This document shows, piece by piece, positions 44,781 through 53,318 of a stretch of DNA of 64,000 bases. Both the position numbers and the translations under genes were made by a program. Within the stretch, counting starts at the first letter, position 1. The number at the start of each line of letters is the position of its first letter. Source of the stretch: Thiothrix sp. UBA5583 (lineage in GTDB: Bacteria; Pseudomonadota; Gammaproteobacteria; Thiotrichales; Thiotrichaceae); the NCBI GenBank assembly GCA_002425225.1, contig DILV01000011.1, positions 30,343-94,342 of the forward strand, read 5' to 3'. The notes under the pieces were generated by a model. It searched no databases. It saw nothing but the letters and a program-made list of their open reading frames with translations, and was not told where the DNA came from.

Positions 44781-45686
44781 TTGTTGACCACCGGCAGATT
44801 TGCCCCATCCCCCACTGGGTCATTGCATTTTGGCTCATTGGTTGCGGCAACCGCCAGTTATCTGGCGGTTCGCCAGCAAGGTGGCAAATGGCTACTGCGC
44901 ATCGAAGACCTCGACAAACCCCGTGAACAGCCTGGTGCTGCTAATCACATCATTCAGACACTGCACGCCTACGGCTTTGAATGGGATGATGAAATCCTTT
45001 TCCAAAACCAGCGGATTCCTGCTTATCACGAAGCACTTGCCTACCTGCAAGCCCATACCTATCCCTGTTACTGTTCGCGCAAGCACATCCAGCAACAGGG
45101 GCACGCAGGTGAATATGGCTGGGTTTACCCCGGTACTTGCCGCCAACAACCCCATGTACCTAGCAAACATCAACATGCCATCCGGGTACGTACCCATGAC
45201 CAGCCGATCTGTTTTACAGATGCAGTAAGAGGCGAGTATTGTCAGGACCTGCAAAGTGAGCTGGGCGATTTCGTCATTCTGCGAGCAGATGGCCTGTTTG
45301 CCTATCAACTGGCGGTAGTGGTTGACGATGCATTTCAGGGTATCAATCAGGTGGTACGGGGAGCCGACCTGCTCGACAACACACCACGGCAAATTTACCT
45401 GCAACAACTATTGGGGTTGCCCCAACCTGCTTACGCACACATCCCTCTCGCAGCCAATGCACAAGGGCAAAAGCTAAGTAAACAAAACCTAGCGCCTGCC
45501 ATCGACACCCATAGCCGGGTAAAAACACTGGTTGCCTGCCTGCATTTTCTCGGTCAGCCCTGCCCTGCCGCTCATGAATTTCCAGACACCACCACCTTGT
45601 GGGACTGGGGCATTGCCAACTGGAACATGGCACTTGTCCCCAAAATCCACACTCAACCTTGCAACAAAAATGGTCTCACCCCATGA
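44781..45686 (+). CDS. gluQ: Glutamyl-Q tRNA(Asp) synthetase
   Basis: Protein of 301 residues, a shortened glutamyl-tRNA synthetase without the anticodon-binding domain, that puts glutamate on queuosine in tRNA(Asp). It has the HIGH-like motif GRFAPSPTGSLHFGS, the zinc ligands near CYCSRKH, and the KMSKS-like QKLSKQN. The start is TTG (two in a row at 44781 and 44784); GAGGA inside the end of dksA gives the better spacing to the first. The stop overlaps the next gene by 4 bases. Confidence 0.92.
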   Translation: MLTTGRFAPSPTGSLHFGSLVAATASYLAVRQQGGKWLLRIEDLDKPREQPGAANHIIQTLHAYGFEWDDEILFQNQRIPAYHEALAYLQAHTYPCYCSRKHIQQQGHAGEYGWVYPGTCRQQPHVPSKHQHAIRVRTHDQPICFTDAVRGEYCQDLQSELGDFVILRADGLFAYQLAVVVDDAFQGINQVVRGADLLDNTPRQIYLQQLLGLPQPAYAHIPLAANAQGQKLSKQNLAPAIDTHSRVKTLVACLHFLGQPCPAAHEFPDTTTLWDWGIANWNMALVPKIHTQPCNKNGLTP

Positions 45687-46126
45687 ATACGCCTCATTGG
45701 CAAACCTTCCCTCGCTGGTCGCTGACAGAACATGCCACTGACCTGCAATTTGCCGCACAGTTATCGACCGGACGTGCAACCGAAGTTACTGCCCGTATCC
45801 AGCAAGAACCAGCAACCCTGCAAGTATTGCTGAAACTGCTGGGCAGCCCGAGCACCAAACTCAGTGTGCGGATCGGCATTGGCGTGGTGATGGAAGATCT
45901 GGCAGGCACACCTGTTTTGCGCCATGTAATACCAGATTTGGGTAAATTGGCAATGCACCGCAAAGCATCTATCCGCGCAGATGCCTGCCACTATTTGGGG
46001 CTAACCCACGATGCAGCAGCACACCCTTTCCTGCAAAACTGCCTGCAAGACCCAGAAGCAGAGGTGCGCGAGGTAGCAGAAGATGCCCTGGCTCACTTGA
46101 AAAACGTAACATTATCTTCAACGTAG
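45683..46126 (+). CDS. HEAT-repeat protein
   Basis: Protein of 147 residues formed mostly of HEAT or PBS-lyase-type helical pairs (KASIRADACHYLGLTHDAAA; DPEAEVREVAEDALAHLK). Such repeats are protein-protein contact surfaces. No enzymatic motif is seen. The ATG overlaps the gluQ stop (ATGA), so it is coupled to dksA-gluQ; the partner protein is unknown. Confidence 0.75.
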   Translation: MNTPHWQTFPRWSLTEHATDLQFAAQLSTGRATEVTARIQQEPATLQVLLKLLGSPSTKLSVRIGIGVVMEDLAGTPVLRHVIPDLGKLAMHRKASIRADACHYLGLTHDAAAHPFLQNCLQDPEAEVREVAEDALAHLKNVTLSST

Positions 46127-46148
46127 CCCATGTTATGGTTTTTTATGG

Positions 46149-46170
46149 TACTGTCTAACATCCGACAGTA
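46149..46170. promoter_or_regulatory. Inverted repeat before the GntR gene, probable autoregulatory operator
   Basis: TACTGTC (46149-46155) and GACAGTA (46164-46170) are perfect inverted arms with an 8-base spacer, 15 bases before the gntR start. The size and position suit the dimeric GntR/HutC regulator encoded next to it. Confidence 0.55.
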
Positions 46171-46184
46171 AGGAATTTAGTAGC

Positions 46185-47009
46185 ATGGGGCAGTCTTCTT
46201 ACGCAAACTTAATACCAGCACCCGTTGCCCGTCACGCAATGAATGACAGCGCGGCCTTCATTGATCGGCTGAAACCTGATTCAGGCATATCAGAACCGGT
46301 CTATCGCCAATTGCAACGTCAAATCATCCAGATGATTGAAGCAGGCGAATTGAACGATGGCGATAGCCTACCCTCGGAACGCACGCTGGCAGAAGCCCTC
46401 AAACTCAGCCGTACCACTGTCCGTCGCTGTTACGATGAATTACGCGAGCAAGACTACATTAGCACCCACGGACGTGCCGGTGTCATGGTTAAAGCTCCGC
46501 CACGCATTAACCCGGAACTAGGCAAGCTCAAAGGTTTTACCGAGGAAATGCGGGAAATCGGGGTCGCGCCATCCACTCAATTACTGGAACGGCGTATTGT
46601 CTCTGATCGCACCATTGCTTCTGTTTTCAACCGCCCGTCTACAGCACGCTTTTTAAAACTGGTGCGCTTACGCCTTGGTGATGGAATCCCCATGACGCGG
46701 GAAGTGGCTTGGTATGACCTGACTATTGCACCTGCTTTAGCAGAATGGGACATTGAAGGTTCTGCTTATCAGTTTTTGCAGCAACGCTGCGGCATCGCAT
46801 TGGATCATGGCGAACAAACCATCGAAGCAGCGATGAGCAACGAGGATGAAATGGCTGTTTTTGGTTTCCTGGAACCCGGCCCCTGTCTGTTGCTTAAGCG
46901 TAAAACTTACGCCACTAGTGGACAAATGGTGGAATATGTGGAAGGAACATTCCGGGGGGATGCGTATACGTATCGGATTACGTTGAAGATGAATCCTGAA
47001 CAGGTATAA
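46185..47009 (+). CDS. GntR family transcriptional regulator, HutC/UTRA type
   Basis: Protein of 274 residues. The winged helix is GELNDGDSLPSERTLAEALK followed by LSRTTVRRCYDELREQDYIS. The C-terminal part fits a UTRA effector domain (EMREIGVAPSTQLLERRIV; GDGIPMTREVAWYD; EYVEGTFRGDAYTYRI). UTRA domains bind small ligands such as sugar phosphates or amines. The 3' end overlaps the convergent sugar kinase by about 32 bases, so the two may form a regulator-target pair. An internal ATG at 46239 is an alternative start. Confidence 0.88.
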   Translation: MGQSSYANLIPAPVARHAMNDSAAFIDRLKPDSGISEPVYRQLQRQIIQMIEAGELNDGDSLPSERTLAEALKLSRTTVRRCYDELREQDYISTHGRAGVMVKAPPRINPELGKLKGFTEEMREIGVAPSTQLLERRIVSDRTIASVFNRPSTARFLKLVRLRLGDGIPMTREVAWYDLTIAPALAEWDIEGSAYQFLQQRCGIALDHGEQTIEAAMSNEDEMAVFGFLEPGPCLLLKRKTYATSGQMVEYVEGTFRGDAYTYRITLKMNPEQV

Positions 47010-47916
47010 AAGTATTAACCTGCGCGACGAATGGCAACGCAGACAGAACTCCCTGCCGGGATGTAACCATAGCCCCACAGGCATTGGCAAAGCGTAATGC
47101 TTTAACGAATGGATAATCGTTCAGCAAAGCATAAGCCAGCCCTGCGGTAAACGCATCCCCTGCTCCTGTCGGGTCTACAGGCGTAATTGTCCAAGCAGAT
47201 TCATGTATTGCCACCTGCCCGCGCTGTAATGCCACACAGCCCCGCTCAGCCAGCGTCACCACCAGCAACTCCCCCTCCCATGCCAGCAACGGTAACAAAC
47301 GCAACCACTGGACAAGTGACATGGTGTCCACATCAGTAATACCAAAACAAGCTGCTGCTTCTGTTTCGTTGAGTACCAATATATCCGTCAGGGCAAGCAG
47401 CACCGTTTCAGGTTCACGCCAAGGCGAGGGATTCAGCAAGGTTTTGATGCCGCGTTGCCGTGCTTGTCGGAACGCTTCCTGTATCGGCGCATCAGGAATT
47501 TCAAACTGGGCACACACCAAGCGGCAATCTTGCAAGGCATTACTGGCAGTCTGAACATGACCAATATTCAGTTGGGCGTTCGCACCCGGATAGACAACAA
47601 TAATATTGTCACCATCGGCTGTTACCAAACCGACACCAAAACCGGAAGGGATGGAAGTACGTACAACACCTTGTGTATCAAGACCTTCAGACCGTAGCAA
47701 GGCAATCAATGCATCACCCGGCGTGTCGTTGCCTACCGCAATCAGTGGGTAAGTCCATAAGCCCAAGCGCTGCATTCCAATCGCCAAGTTTAAGCCTTTC
47801 CCTCCATGTTCCGTCCATAACGATTCAGCCTGCAACGACTCCCCGGCTTTTGGCAATTGCTTAACCACAAGGCTATTAGCATTCACATAACTGCACAGCA
47901 CAAACACATCCACCAT
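46978..47916 (-). CDS. PfkB family carbohydrate kinase (ribokinase-like)
   Basis: Protein of 312 residues. The N-terminal signature is EHGGKGLNLAIGMQRLG, and the C-terminal ATP and anion-hole motif is PVDPTGAGDAFTAGLAYALL with the catalytic Asp. These mark the ribokinase/PfkB family; the sugar is not clear, and ribose, fructosamine or other small sugars are possible. The start is taken at the second ATG (VDVFVLCSYVNANS), preceded by GGAG at long spacing; an ATG seven codons upstream is also possible. Its 3' end overlaps the GntR gene, which may control it. Confidence 0.85.
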   Translation of the reverse strand: MVDVFVLCSYVNANSLVVKQLPKAGESLQAESLWTEHGGKGLNLAIGMQRLGLWTYPLIAVGNDTPGDALIALLRSEGLDTQGVVRTSIPSGFGVGLVTADGDNIIVVYPGANAQLNIGHVQTASNALQDCRLVCAQFEIPDAPIQEAFRQARQRGIKTLLNPSPWREPETVLLALTDILVLNETEAAACFGITDVDTMSLVQWLRLLPLLAWEGELLVVTLAERGCVALQRGQVAIHESAWTITPVDPTGAGDAFTAGLAYALLNDYPFVKALRFANACGAMVTSRQGVLSALPFVAQVNTFIPVQDSSST

Positions 47917-48025
47917 ACTCTCTACTACTCCCTCCATATCCCAGAAAGCGCAATTTTAGTTAAATCTGAACTTTACCCAACGTTTTTTTATGGGCTTAAC
48001 TTCAGGGAAATATACACGCAGCTAC

Positions 48026-48064
48026 ATTTTGGTATTTGCCAAAATACATTACTGGTACTATATT
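48026..48064 (+). promoter_or_regulatory. Promoter of the ricin-type lectin gene with an overlapping palindrome
   Basis: TTGCCA (48036-48041) and TATATT (48059-48064) are spaced by 17 bases, a good sigma-70 type promoter. The inverted repeat ATTTTGG-TATTTG-CCAAAAT at 48026-48045 overlaps the -35, as a repressor site would. Confidence 0.6.
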
Positions 48065-48095
48065 GGTATCTCTTGTAGCGAGAAGGAGTATGACC

Positions 48096-48623
48096 ATGAA
48101 ATCACTAAGCACCATCAGCATGACCCTAGCACTGACATTGGCCTGCCTGAGCGTGCCCGCCAGTGCCGAACCCGCAGCAGACGGTATCTTTTACATCAAG
48201 GCCAAACACAGTAATAAGTGTGTCCATCAGCATGGGCATATTAACAACAATGGCGGCAACGTCACCCAATGGGATTGCGTTAATCAGGGTAATACCAAGC
48301 TGGAACGTATCCCAACCGGCAGTGGTTATTTCCTACTACGGTTCAAACACAGTGGTAAATGCGTCACTGTCGAAAATGATAGCCTAGATCGTGGAGCCAA
48401 TATCATCCAGTGGGATTGTAATTACGATGGCCCACGCAACCAAACCTGGCACACACTTAAAGCCAGCAACAACCCGACTGATCCTTACGTACAAATCCAA
48501 TCCGGTAATGGAGCCTGTTTGCACCAACACGGAGCAACTAACGGCAACGGCGACAATATCACCCAATGGGATTGCGTCAATGAGCCAAACGTATTGTGGA
48601 AATTTACCCCGGCTCCGAATTGA
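48096..48623 (+). CDS. Secreted ricin-type beta-trefoil lectin domain protein
   Basis: Protein of 175 residues with a signal peptide (MKSLSTISMTLALTLACLSVPASA). The mature part is one ricin B-like beta-trefoil with three repeats, each ending in a QWDC box (NVTQWDC, NIIQWDC, NITQWDC) and holding a Cys pair. Such domains bind galactose or other glycans. No catalytic domain is attached, so it is a free secreted lectin. The ATG at 48096 is chosen over 48090 because AAGGAG is 7 bases away. It is first in a row of eight secreted or envelope genes. Confidence 0.88.
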   Translation: MKSLSTISMTLALTLACLSVPASAEPAADGIFYIKAKHSNKCVHQHGHINNNGGNVTQWDCVNQGNTKLERIPTGSGYFLLRFKHSGKCVTVENDSLDRGANIIQWDCNYDGPRNQTWHTLKASNNPTDPYVQIQSGNGACLHQHGATNGNGDNITQWDCVNEPNVLWKFTPAPN

Positions 48624-48640
48624 TTGACAACCCAAAATGT

Positions 48641-48670
48641 CAGGGATGCGGTGAAAGCTACCGCATCCTG
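48641..48670 (+). terminator. Stem-loop between the lectin gene and the envelope operon
   Basis: CAGGGATGCGGT pairs with ACCGCATCCTG with one bulged G and a 7-base loop. No T-run follows directly, so it may be a leaky terminator or an RNA-processing hairpin that lowers downstream expression. Confidence 0.4.
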
Positions 48671-48704
48671 TCATTAAATTATAGATGCAAGAGGGGGAGT
48701 ATCT

Positions 48705-49895
48705 ATGTCCATTCCACTCCGTTTAACCAGTCTTTTTATCTTGTTACCATCAATAGTCATGGCAGCGGATTATCCTCCGCTACCTACAAACTGGGCTAGT
48801 GAAAACACGCCCCTACTCGTGCCTGCACAAACAATGATAGGTTCTGAAGTCATAGTTATGGAAGGGGCGCAAACATTAGGACGCATGACACAAACCATCG
48901 TAGAAATTCGCGCTTGGATGGAAAAATCCCAAGACGTTACTGACGAATTGGACAAATCCGTCGAAACACTGGAAAAAGACATGGCAACCGTCAAGGAAGC
49001 CATTGCCCGTTTACAGCAACAACAACCCGGCGGCAACCCCGCTCCCACCCCACCTGCCAATAACGATGCACGTCTGGAAGCTCTCGAAGCCCGCATTGCC
49101 AAACTGGAAGCCAACCGCAATACCGTGCAAGCCCCGTTCACTGTGGTGGATGCAGCAGGTAAAACCCTAATGACCGTTAATTCTGACAAAGGCATTTCAA
49201 GCCTGCGTCTGGGTGAGCCGGGTAAAGCCATGGCGGAACTGTTGATTGACGGTGAGTCTGCCCGTGTTATTGCCGCGAATAAAAGCAATATTGGCTACCT
49301 CAATGCGGATGCCAATATCAGCCAAGCCGTTTTAACCAGCAATGGTGTCCGTACCGCCCTTGGCTCTCCCGAAGAAGGAGTCAATGGCTTGCTCGTCAGC
49401 AATGCTGACAGCAGGCAACCCTTAGGCGAAATGGCATTACGCCCCGGCAAGAAATTTGCCCTGCGCTTGTATGACGAAGCAGGCAAAGTGGTGGTTTCCG
49501 CTGGCACAAACCCCACTACCAGCGGCTCCGGCACAGTCATGGCGGCCAATACCCAAGGTGAAAACGTGGCTTTTGTTGGTACATCCAGCGACGGTCAAAC
49601 AGGGGTCGTCAGTGTGGCAAAAGGTGGGAAGGACACGGCTGCACTTATCTCCGAACCGCGCATGATCGTGTTATACAACGATGCCGGGGAAGCGATTACC
49701 ACCCTTGCCAAAAGTCAGGAGGGTACGGGCGAAGGTGGCAATATCACCATCCGCCAACCCGATGGGGAGGGTATTTTCTCCGCTGGTTACAACGCCGAAG
49801 CAGGTGGTGGTGATGCTTGCGTGTATCGAGCTAAAAAACAAAACATGTTCTGCCTCGGTATTGGTGTACCCGGCATGGGTGCAATAGGACGTTGA
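48705..49895 (+). CDS. Secreted coiled-coil protein with beta-repeat tail, function unknown
   Basis: Protein of 396 residues with a signal peptide ending in VMA. Residues of about 45-145 form two coiled coils (TDELDKSVETLEKDMATVKE; RLEALEARIAKLEAN) around a Pro/Asn linker. The remaining 250 residues are short beta-hairpin units with a recurring DAAGK/DEAGK/NDAGE step (VVDAAGKTLMTV; RLYDEAGKVVVSA; VLYNDAGEAITTL), recalling trimeric fibre or tail-spike shafts. Two Cys lie near the end. It could be a trimeric surface fibre, which is inference. The next gene starts 4 bases later. Confidence 0.75.
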   Translation: MSIPLRLTSLFILLPSIVMAADYPPLPTNWASENTPLLVPAQTMIGSEVIVMEGAQTLGRMTQTIVEIRAWMEKSQDVTDELDKSVETLEKDMATVKEAIARLQQQQPGGNPAPTPPANNDARLEALEARIAKLEANRNTVQAPFTVVDAAGKTLMTVNSDKGISSLRLGEPGKAMAELLIDGESARVIAANKSNIGYLNADANISQAVLTSNGVRTALGSPEEGVNGLLVSNADSRQPLGEMALRPGKKFALRLYDEAGKVVVSAGTNPTTSGSGTVMAANTQGENVAFVGTSSDGQTGVVSVAKGGKDTAALISEPRMIVLYNDAGEAITTLAKSQEGTGEGGNITIRQPDGEGIFSAGYNAEAGGGDACVYRAKKQNMFCLGIGVPGMGAIGR

Positions 49896-49899
49896 GGCG

Positions 49900-50349
49900 A
49901 TGATGATGAAATTCGTGTTGCGTTGCGCACTGTTCGGTTTGGGTGTATGGCTGCTCATCATGGGCTGGCAAACTGCCGCTTACCCCCTTTATTACCGCGT
50001 GGTGGGTACGACAGTGGAGGGCGAAGTCATTGGTTTTTTGGCAGGACGCTATTCGCCCTCCATTCAGCCGGAAAATACCGCTATCCGCAACGGGCATCGC
50101 ATTGCCAGACGACCCGCGTACAAGTACCCCGCTACCATTGGTGGCAGCCCGACACTGATTGGCAAAGCAAACGGGGCATTTACGTTTTCTTTCTACCCGT
50201 TTGAATTGGGTGAGAAAGTGACGGTGGTGTTTCCGACAGCACACCCCGAACAGCCGTATTTGCTGGCGATTTCCACCCTGACAGGCGGTTTGTTATTCAT
50301 GGGCTTTGGTGCGTTTTGTGTTTATCTGGGTGTAGGGGGCAAACTGTGA
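49900..50349 (+). CDS. DUF3592-like membrane protein
   Basis: Protein of 149 residues with an N-terminal helix (FVLRCALFGLGVWLLIMGW) and a C-terminal helix (LLAISTLTGGLLFMGFGAFCVYL) flanking a beta-rich extracytoplasmic part (TTVEGEVIGFLAG ... GEKVTVVFP). This plan fits DUF3592 proteins. Three ATG codons in a row form the start, so it is uncertain by two residues. Its stop overlaps the following GTG start. Function is unknown. Confidence 0.7.
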   Translation: MMMKFVLRCALFGLGVWLLIMGWQTAAYPLYYRVVGTTVEGEVIGFLAGRYSPSIQPENTAIRNGHRIARRPAYKYPATIGGSPTLIGKANGAFTFSFYPFELGEKVTVVFPTAHPEQPYLLAISTLTGGLLFMGFGAFCVYLGVGGKL

Positions 50350-51767
50350 AGGCTTTAATCCCGTGTCTGGTTTGTTTGTACATCAGCCTGCCTATTGCCA
50401 GTGTGGCGGATGCCACCACACCCACCATTCCGCTATGCCCCGGTTTGCACATTGTCACCGCCATCAACCAACGCAGCGGCGATTACGAATCCATCAAACG
50501 CATTACCAGTACCGATGAAGCAGGTATTACCCTGCATTACTCCAGTGAACATGAAGTCGATGATCCCTTCAGCGACAAGCCACCGGAACTGGTCAGCACC
50601 CACGTGACCCGCCGGGTATTGCGCGAAGACCAGCAGAAAGCGGGCTATTATCTCGCGGTGTTTGACCCCAAATTGCCGGAAACTGTGCCGAACAGCGTTG
50701 CTATCAGCCTGACACACGACAATTACACCCGCTTAAAAACCACGGGCAAAGCAGATGTTTCCATCGTTACCACGCTCAATCACAGCACCACCCCGGAAAA
50801 TGTGCTTGACCCTGATTCGCCCTATCGCTGGTGGTTTGCGCCCTCAGTTTATGCGCTGGAAGTGCCCGATAAAACCCCCGTCCCATTCCCCGTATTGCTG
50901 AACGGTAAACCGGCGGAATTGCCTGCGTTACACGTCAATGGCTTGTTCGGTGAGGAAAAAGCAGAGTTTTTTGTGCTGGATGACCCCGATAATCCACTGA
51001 TACTCAAATTCCGTCTGGGTTTTGGTGCGGATGAAGCCTTGAGAGCCAAGTTTGCCGATGACCCAGTGATGAGCAAAATGCTGGAAGAAATCGCAGCAAC
51101 ATCGCCTGCCCCGTCAGAACGCGATCGCTTACAGGTCACACAAATTACGTTTGACTGCCACAGCAGCGACGACTTGCCGATGGCGACCAATACGGGCAAA
51201 CCACCGGAAATAGCCGGTGAATTTGATACCGATGCCGAACCTTTCCCAACAGGTAGCGGTGGTGCAGCCAGTGGCAGCGGTGCAGGAGCGGGTACTGGTA
51301 ACGGTGGCGGTGGTACAGGCACGGGTTCAATGGGCGGCGGTGCAGGTAGCCTAAGCCTTGGGCAAGGTGGCAACGGTGCAGGAAGTGGCAACAAAGCCGC
51401 TGAACTGGAAAAAGCCTTGCAAGCAGGGGAAAAGGTCGACATCTACGACATCTTTTTCAGCTTCAACAGTGCCACCTTGCGCCCGGAATCGGATGAAACC
51501 CTGAATACCATTGCCGACCTGCTCAACAAACACCCCGACTGGAAACTTGCCATCGGCGGGCATACCGACAGCATTGCCAGCGACAGTTTCAACCTTGATC
51601 TTTCCAACCGGCGGGCTGCTGCGGTGAAAACCGCCTTGGTGGAACGTTTCAAAATCACTGATAACCGCTTAAGTACCCAAGGGTACGGCGAAGCCAGCCC
51701 GCGTGATACCAATGATACCCTTGAGGGACGCGCCCGTAACCGTCGGGTGGAACTCAGGAAACAATAA
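50346..51767 (+). CDS. OmpA-family protein with a novel N-terminal domain
   Basis: Protein of 473 residues. A GTG start (GTGA overlap) leads a signal peptide (KALIPCLVCLYISLPIASVADA). Residues of about 30-300 form a periplasmic or surface domain that I do not recognise (CPGLHIVTAINQRSGDYES; RWWFAPSVYALEV). Residues of about 302-352 are a Gly/Ser-rich linker. Residues of about 364-473 form an OmpA C-terminal domain (IFFSFNSATLRPESDE; LAIGGHTDSIASDSFNLDLS; GRARNRRVEL) that binds peptidoglycan. It should tether this system to the cell wall. Confidence 0.88.
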   Translation: MKALIPCLVCLYISLPIASVADATTPTIPLCPGLHIVTAINQRSGDYESIKRITSTDEAGITLHYSSEHEVDDPFSDKPPELVSTHVTRRVLREDQQKAGYYLAVFDPKLPETVPNSVAISLTHDNYTRLKTTGKADVSIVTTLNHSTTPENVLDPDSPYRWWFAPSVYALEVPDKTPVPFPVLLNGKPAELPALHVNGLFGEEKAEFFVLDDPDNPLILKFRLGFGADEALRAKFADDPVMSKMLEEIAATSPAPSERDRLQVTQITFDCHSSDDLPMATNTGKPPEIAGEFDTDAEPFPTGSGGAASGSGAGAGTGNGGGGTGTGSMGGGAGSLSLGQGGNGAGSGNKAAELEKALQAGEKVDIYDIFFSFNSATLRPESDETLNTIADLLNKHPDWKLAIGGHTDSIASDSFNLDLSNRRAAAVKTALVERFKITDNRLSTQGYGEASPRDTNDTLEGRARNRRVELRKQ

Positions 51768-51789
51768 CTGTGAATCCAAGGAGCAAACC

Positions 51790-52275
51790 ATGAAACAGCG
51801 TCGTTTAGTATTGCTACTCTGTGCTTGCGCACTGCTGGCGGCTTGTGGTGAAAAACAAGCCGCCGACAAACCCGCCCCCATCACCAGCACTGCCAGCAAA
51901 GCGCCTTCTCTTTGCACCTTGATCAGTGCCGCCGATATTCAGGCCACTTTCGGTCAGACAGTAACAGCCACCACTGACACCCCGGAAATGTGTGACTACG
52001 AAAATGCACGCTTCTCTGTGCGATTGATGTTGATCGACTACCACGATGTCGATGCTGCCAAGCAAGGTTTCAAAACGTTGTTTGCGGGCAAAAACAGCAT
52101 TGCCAACCTAGGGGACGAAGCCAACAGTTTCCGGCGAGGACGCGAAATCGACAAGGTTTCGCTGCGCCAAGGCCAACGGGTCTTGAGTATCAGCAAAATG
52201 GGGGGTGAATATCTGGAAGATGGCCTGCAAAAGCTGGAAACACTGCTGCGTCAAGCCCACCGCCAATTACCATGA
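51790..52275 (+). CDS. Small lipoprotein of unknown function
   Basis: Protein of 161 residues with a lipoprotein signal peptide and lipobox LLAAC at Cys19 (followed by Gly, so outer-membrane sorting is likely). The mature part begins with a low-complexity linker and then a compact alpha/beta domain (SLCTLISAADIQATFGQ; RFSVRLMLIDYHDVDAAKQGF), similar in pattern to DUF3558-like lipoproteins. It lies 22 bases after the OmpA-family gene and overlaps nothing. Binding partner unknown. Confidence 0.75.
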   Translation: MKQRRLVLLLCACALLAACGEKQAADKPAPITSTASKAPSLCTLISAADIQATFGQTVTATTDTPEMCDYENARFSVRLMLIDYHDVDAAKQGFKTLFAGKNSIANLGDEANSFRRGREIDKVSLRQGQRVLSISKMGGEYLEDGLQKLETLLRQAHRQLP

Positions 52276-52286
52276 GGAAACGAAAG

Positions 52287-52781
52287 ATGAAACACGCTGG
52301 ACTTGTTATCACCCTGAACCTGTTCGCCTTATCGCCTGCCTTTGCATTGGATGCTGCCTGTGAACCCATTGTCAAAGCCAGTGAAACCAAAATAGCCCAA
52401 CCCGCATGGCATTCCGTAACAGAAGGTGACGGCATCAAACTGGAAGCCATGAAAGTCGATGGGCAGTTTTTCATGGCAATGGATGGCAAATGGCAAAAAG
52501 CTCCGATGGACATGGATACTACCGAGAAAATCACCATCGGCATGATGAAGGATGGCACCATCCAATTATCAAACTGCAAGGAAGACGGGACAGAAACCGT
52601 TGATGGCGTGGAAATGACAGTATTGAGTTATCACAGCGACATGAAAGACATAGGGTCGGGTACTGCTAAGCTGTACATCGGCAAGGCAGACGGCTTGCCT
52701 TACAAACTCTTGTCCGACAGTGCAGACGAGCAACACACACAAACCATCAGATACCAACATATTACCATACCAACACGGTAA
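52287..52781 (+). CDS. Secreted protein of unknown function
   Basis: Protein of 164 residues with a signal peptide (MKHAGLVITLNLFALSPAFA). The mature part has a beta-rich pattern that might be a lipoprotein-carrier-like half barrel (VDGQFFMAMDGKWQKAPMDM; AKLYIGKADGLPYKLLSDS), and two Cys. ATG at 52287 is preferred, with GAGG upstream; an ATG five codons earlier overlaps the previous stop. Function is unknown. Confidence 0.65.
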   Translation: MKHAGLVITLNLFALSPAFALDAACEPIVKASETKIAQPAWHSVTEGDGIKLEAMKVDGQFFMAMDGKWQKAPMDMDTTEKITIGMMKDGTIQLSNCKEDGTETVDGVEMTVLSYHSDMKDIGSGTAKLYIGKADGLPYKLLSDSADEQHTQTIRYQHITIPTR

Positions 52782-52801
52782 AACCCCCGAGGAGATCAAC
52801 G

Positions 52802-53293
52802 ATGAAAACCAGTCATGCCACCACCCTGATCACCCTTTGCACCACCTTGGCATTCCCCGCTTATGCCAACAACGCCGCAACCTGTGACATCTACGCCAAA
52901 GATGCCGTTGGCGACAACAACCTTGCCACTCGCCTGGGTTGCGGCTTTGCCAACAGTAACGCCCGCTGGCAATCCAGCTACAATAACCACTACGGCTGGT
53001 GTTTAAGCACAACGTCTGCTGCCTTGCTGTCTGAATCAAGCGCACGGGATGGCGAAATACACCCTTGCATGGTCAAATCCACCCAATGCGAAACTTACGC
53101 AGAGCAAGCGGTGAAGCAATTTAACCGCAACAAACAGCTAGGCTGCGGTTTCAGCCCGGCAAGCCAACCCGCAGGGCGCTGGATGGATAACCACCGTGGT
53201 CATTATGACTGGTGCATGAAAGCCAAACCCGAGTGGTTGACCAGCGAAGCTAAAGCCCGTACTGACGGTTTAACCCATTGCATTAGTCAGTAA
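52802..53293 (+). CDS. Secreted protein with two cysteine modules of a new-looking type
   Basis: Protein of 163 residues with a signal peptide (MKTSHATTLITLCTTLAFPAYA). The mature part is two copies of a module of about 65 residues: C-x2-YA-x2-AV, then N-x4-LGCGF, then RW-x2-N-x2-HY-x-WC, then E-x-R-x2-E/L and a last Cys. Copy 1 begins CDIYAKDAVG and copy 2 CETYAEQAVK. Four Cys per module suggest two disulfides each. A third copy lies in the next gene. Function is unknown; glycan or cell-wall contact is a guess. Confidence 0.75.
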   Translation: MKTSHATTLITLCTTLAFPAYANNAATCDIYAKDAVGDNNLATRLGCGFANSNARWQSSYNNHYGWCLSTTSAALLSESSARDGEIHPCMVKSTQCETYAEQAVKQFNRNKQLGCGFSPASQPAGRWMDNHRGHYDWCMKAKPEWLTSEAKARTDGLTHCISQ

Positions 53294-53318
53294 ACATGCG
53301 CACGAGGAGTTGCCCCCC

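Noticed and set aside
48705..49895. Phage tail-fibre gene of a prophage
   Set aside because: The protein has a signal peptide and lies in an envelope gene row; no phage structural, integrase or lysis genes are near.
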